DNA of 64,000 bases from Hyphomicrobium_A sp964405975 (GTDB lineage: Bacteria > Pseudomonadota > Alphaproteobacteria > Rhizobiales > Hyphomicrobiaceae), in assembly GCA_964405975.1 (NCBI GenBank), contig CAYOPW010000003.1, positions 1 through 64,000 of the forward strand, in the 5' to 3' direction. The notes under the pieces were generated by a model, which made no database searches, was not told the DNA's origin, and saw nothing but the letters and a program-made list of their open reading frames with translations. Shown in pieces: positions 63,407 to 64,000 of the stretch. Position numbers and translations under genes: made by a program. Position 1 is the first letter of the stretch. Each line of letters begins with the position of its first letter.

Positions 63407-64000
63407 TCATGTCGTAACGGCTTTTTCTTGCACAACAGGCGTCGTCGCCCGTCTCAATAGTAGGTAGCCGACGATCGCTGAAGAAATCGAGCCGAGCAGC
63501 ACGCCTATTCGGATGTCAGCCGCACGTTCTGCATCTACGAAGGCAAGCATGCCAATAAACAAACTCATCGTGAAGCCAATGCCGCCAAGCCACGCCACGC
63601 CAAGCAATTGCGACCAGTTCGACCCTTCGGGTTTGCCGGCTAGCCCAGCGCCTATCGCGGCAAAGGAGAAGCTCATTATGCCAATCGGTTTGCCGAGAAA
63701 GAGGCCGAGCGCAATTCCCATGGGAATGGGCCCAAATAGCTTTTCGATTGACATCCCGGTGAGCGACACACCGGCGTTGGCGAACGCAAAAATAGGCAGC
63801 ACGCCGTAGTTCACCCACGGGTGCAGATTCTCTTCAAGCTTGACGAGCATGCTGCGCTGGTCGCCTGGAGCCGGCACGAGCGGAATGGCCAGCGCCGTTA
63901 CGACACCGGCCAACGTGGCGTGAACACCCGACTTCAGGACGCATATCCAGATGAAAAGCCCGACGAGCGCATAGGGCGCAACACGTGTCACACCGCGCAG
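63407..64000 (-). CDS. nhaA: Na+/H+ antiporter NhaA, 3' part (runs off the right edge)
   Basis: The last 198 codons read as the C-terminal half of NhaA: FIWICVLKSGVHATLAGV, PWVNYGVLPIFAFANAGVSL, LGLFLGKPIGIMSFS and WLGGIGFTMSLFIGMLAF. NhaA exchanges sodium for protons at the inner membrane. The frame is open through the window edge at 64000, so the N-terminal half, including the two pore aspartates, is outside. It lies 76 bases upstream of the carbonic anhydrase start in the same direction. Confidence 0.95.
   Translation of the reverse strand: MRGVTRVAPYALVGLFIWICVLKSGVHATLAGVVTALAIPLVPAPGDQRSMLVKLEENLHPWVNYGVLPIFAFANAGVSLTGMSIEKLFGPIPMGIALGLFLGKPIGIMSFSFAAIGAGLAGKPEGSNWSQLLGVAWLGGIGFTMSLFIGMLAFVDAERAADIRIGVLLGSISSAIVGYLLLRRATTPVVQEKAVTT

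Overview
The window is about 60% G+C and carries one continuous stretch of alphaproteobacterial chromosome. The gene families and their order point to the Hyphomicrobiales (Rhizobiales): rsmG-parA-parB, mnmG-mnmE, rho-hemJ-hemE facing ppsR-maf-aroE-coaE-dnaQ-secB, and acnA facing ccmABCDG. A Hyphomicrobium-like relative is plausible, but genus-level placement is inference. I see no insertion sequence, prophage, CRISPR array, rRNA or tRNA gene. Almost everything is housekeeping chromosome.

Layout. 1-5.8 kb: a GrlR-like gene overlapping rimM, a UbiH-type hydroxylase, tesB, a decayed ammonium transporter fragment, then glnK-amtB behind what looks like an NtrC/sigma-54 control region. 5.8-9 kb: an L,D-transpeptidase-like protein, an OmpR-type response regulator followed by a cyclic-nucleotide-binding-domain protein, and a LolA-like carrier. 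9-16.2 kb (all minus strand): ftsK, an aminotransferase, a second ammonium transporter, an uncharacterised protein and a YggS-type PLP protein. 16.3-22.5 kb (plus strand): leuS-lptE-holA, a PfkB sugar/nucleoside kinase and an orphan basic protein. 22.5-36.1 kb (mostly minus strand): coaA, hisE, parB-parA-rsmG-mnmG, mnmE, rho, hemJ, hemE, interrupted by a DUF255 protein and a sterol-desaturase-like protein on the plus strand. 36.5-40.2 kb (plus strand): ppsR-maf-aroE-coaE-dnaQ. 40-52.9 kb: secB, fxsA, Tim44-like, mltA-smr, IalB-like, an RNA methyltransferase, a quinone reductase, DUF2865, thpR, tesA facing a YbbA/YbbP-type ABC exporter, and a Bax-inhibitor-1 family gene. 52.9-64 kb: DUF2794, a probable structured RNA, an M3 peptidase, DUF1223, acnA, the ccmABCDG cytochrome c maturation genes, a beta carbonic anhydrase and the 3' part of nhaA.

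How it fits together. The centre of the window looks like the replication-origin region. The hemE/ppsR junction at about 36.1-36.55 kb matches the position of the Caulobacter origin, is locally A+T rich, and marks where transcription switches from mostly leftward to rightward. parAB and two near-consensus parS palindromes (26225-26240, inside rsmG, and 28557-28572) lie 8-12 kb away. The left arm holds nitrogen-assimilation genes: one PII gene, two intact ammonium transporters and the C-terminal relic of a third.

I did not find a clearly new multi-gene system. The items most worth a second look are the candidate origin, the unassigned structured RNA before the M3 peptidase, the ammonium transporter relic with its regulatory region, the GrlR-like/rimM overlap, and the orphan protein at 21862-22398.
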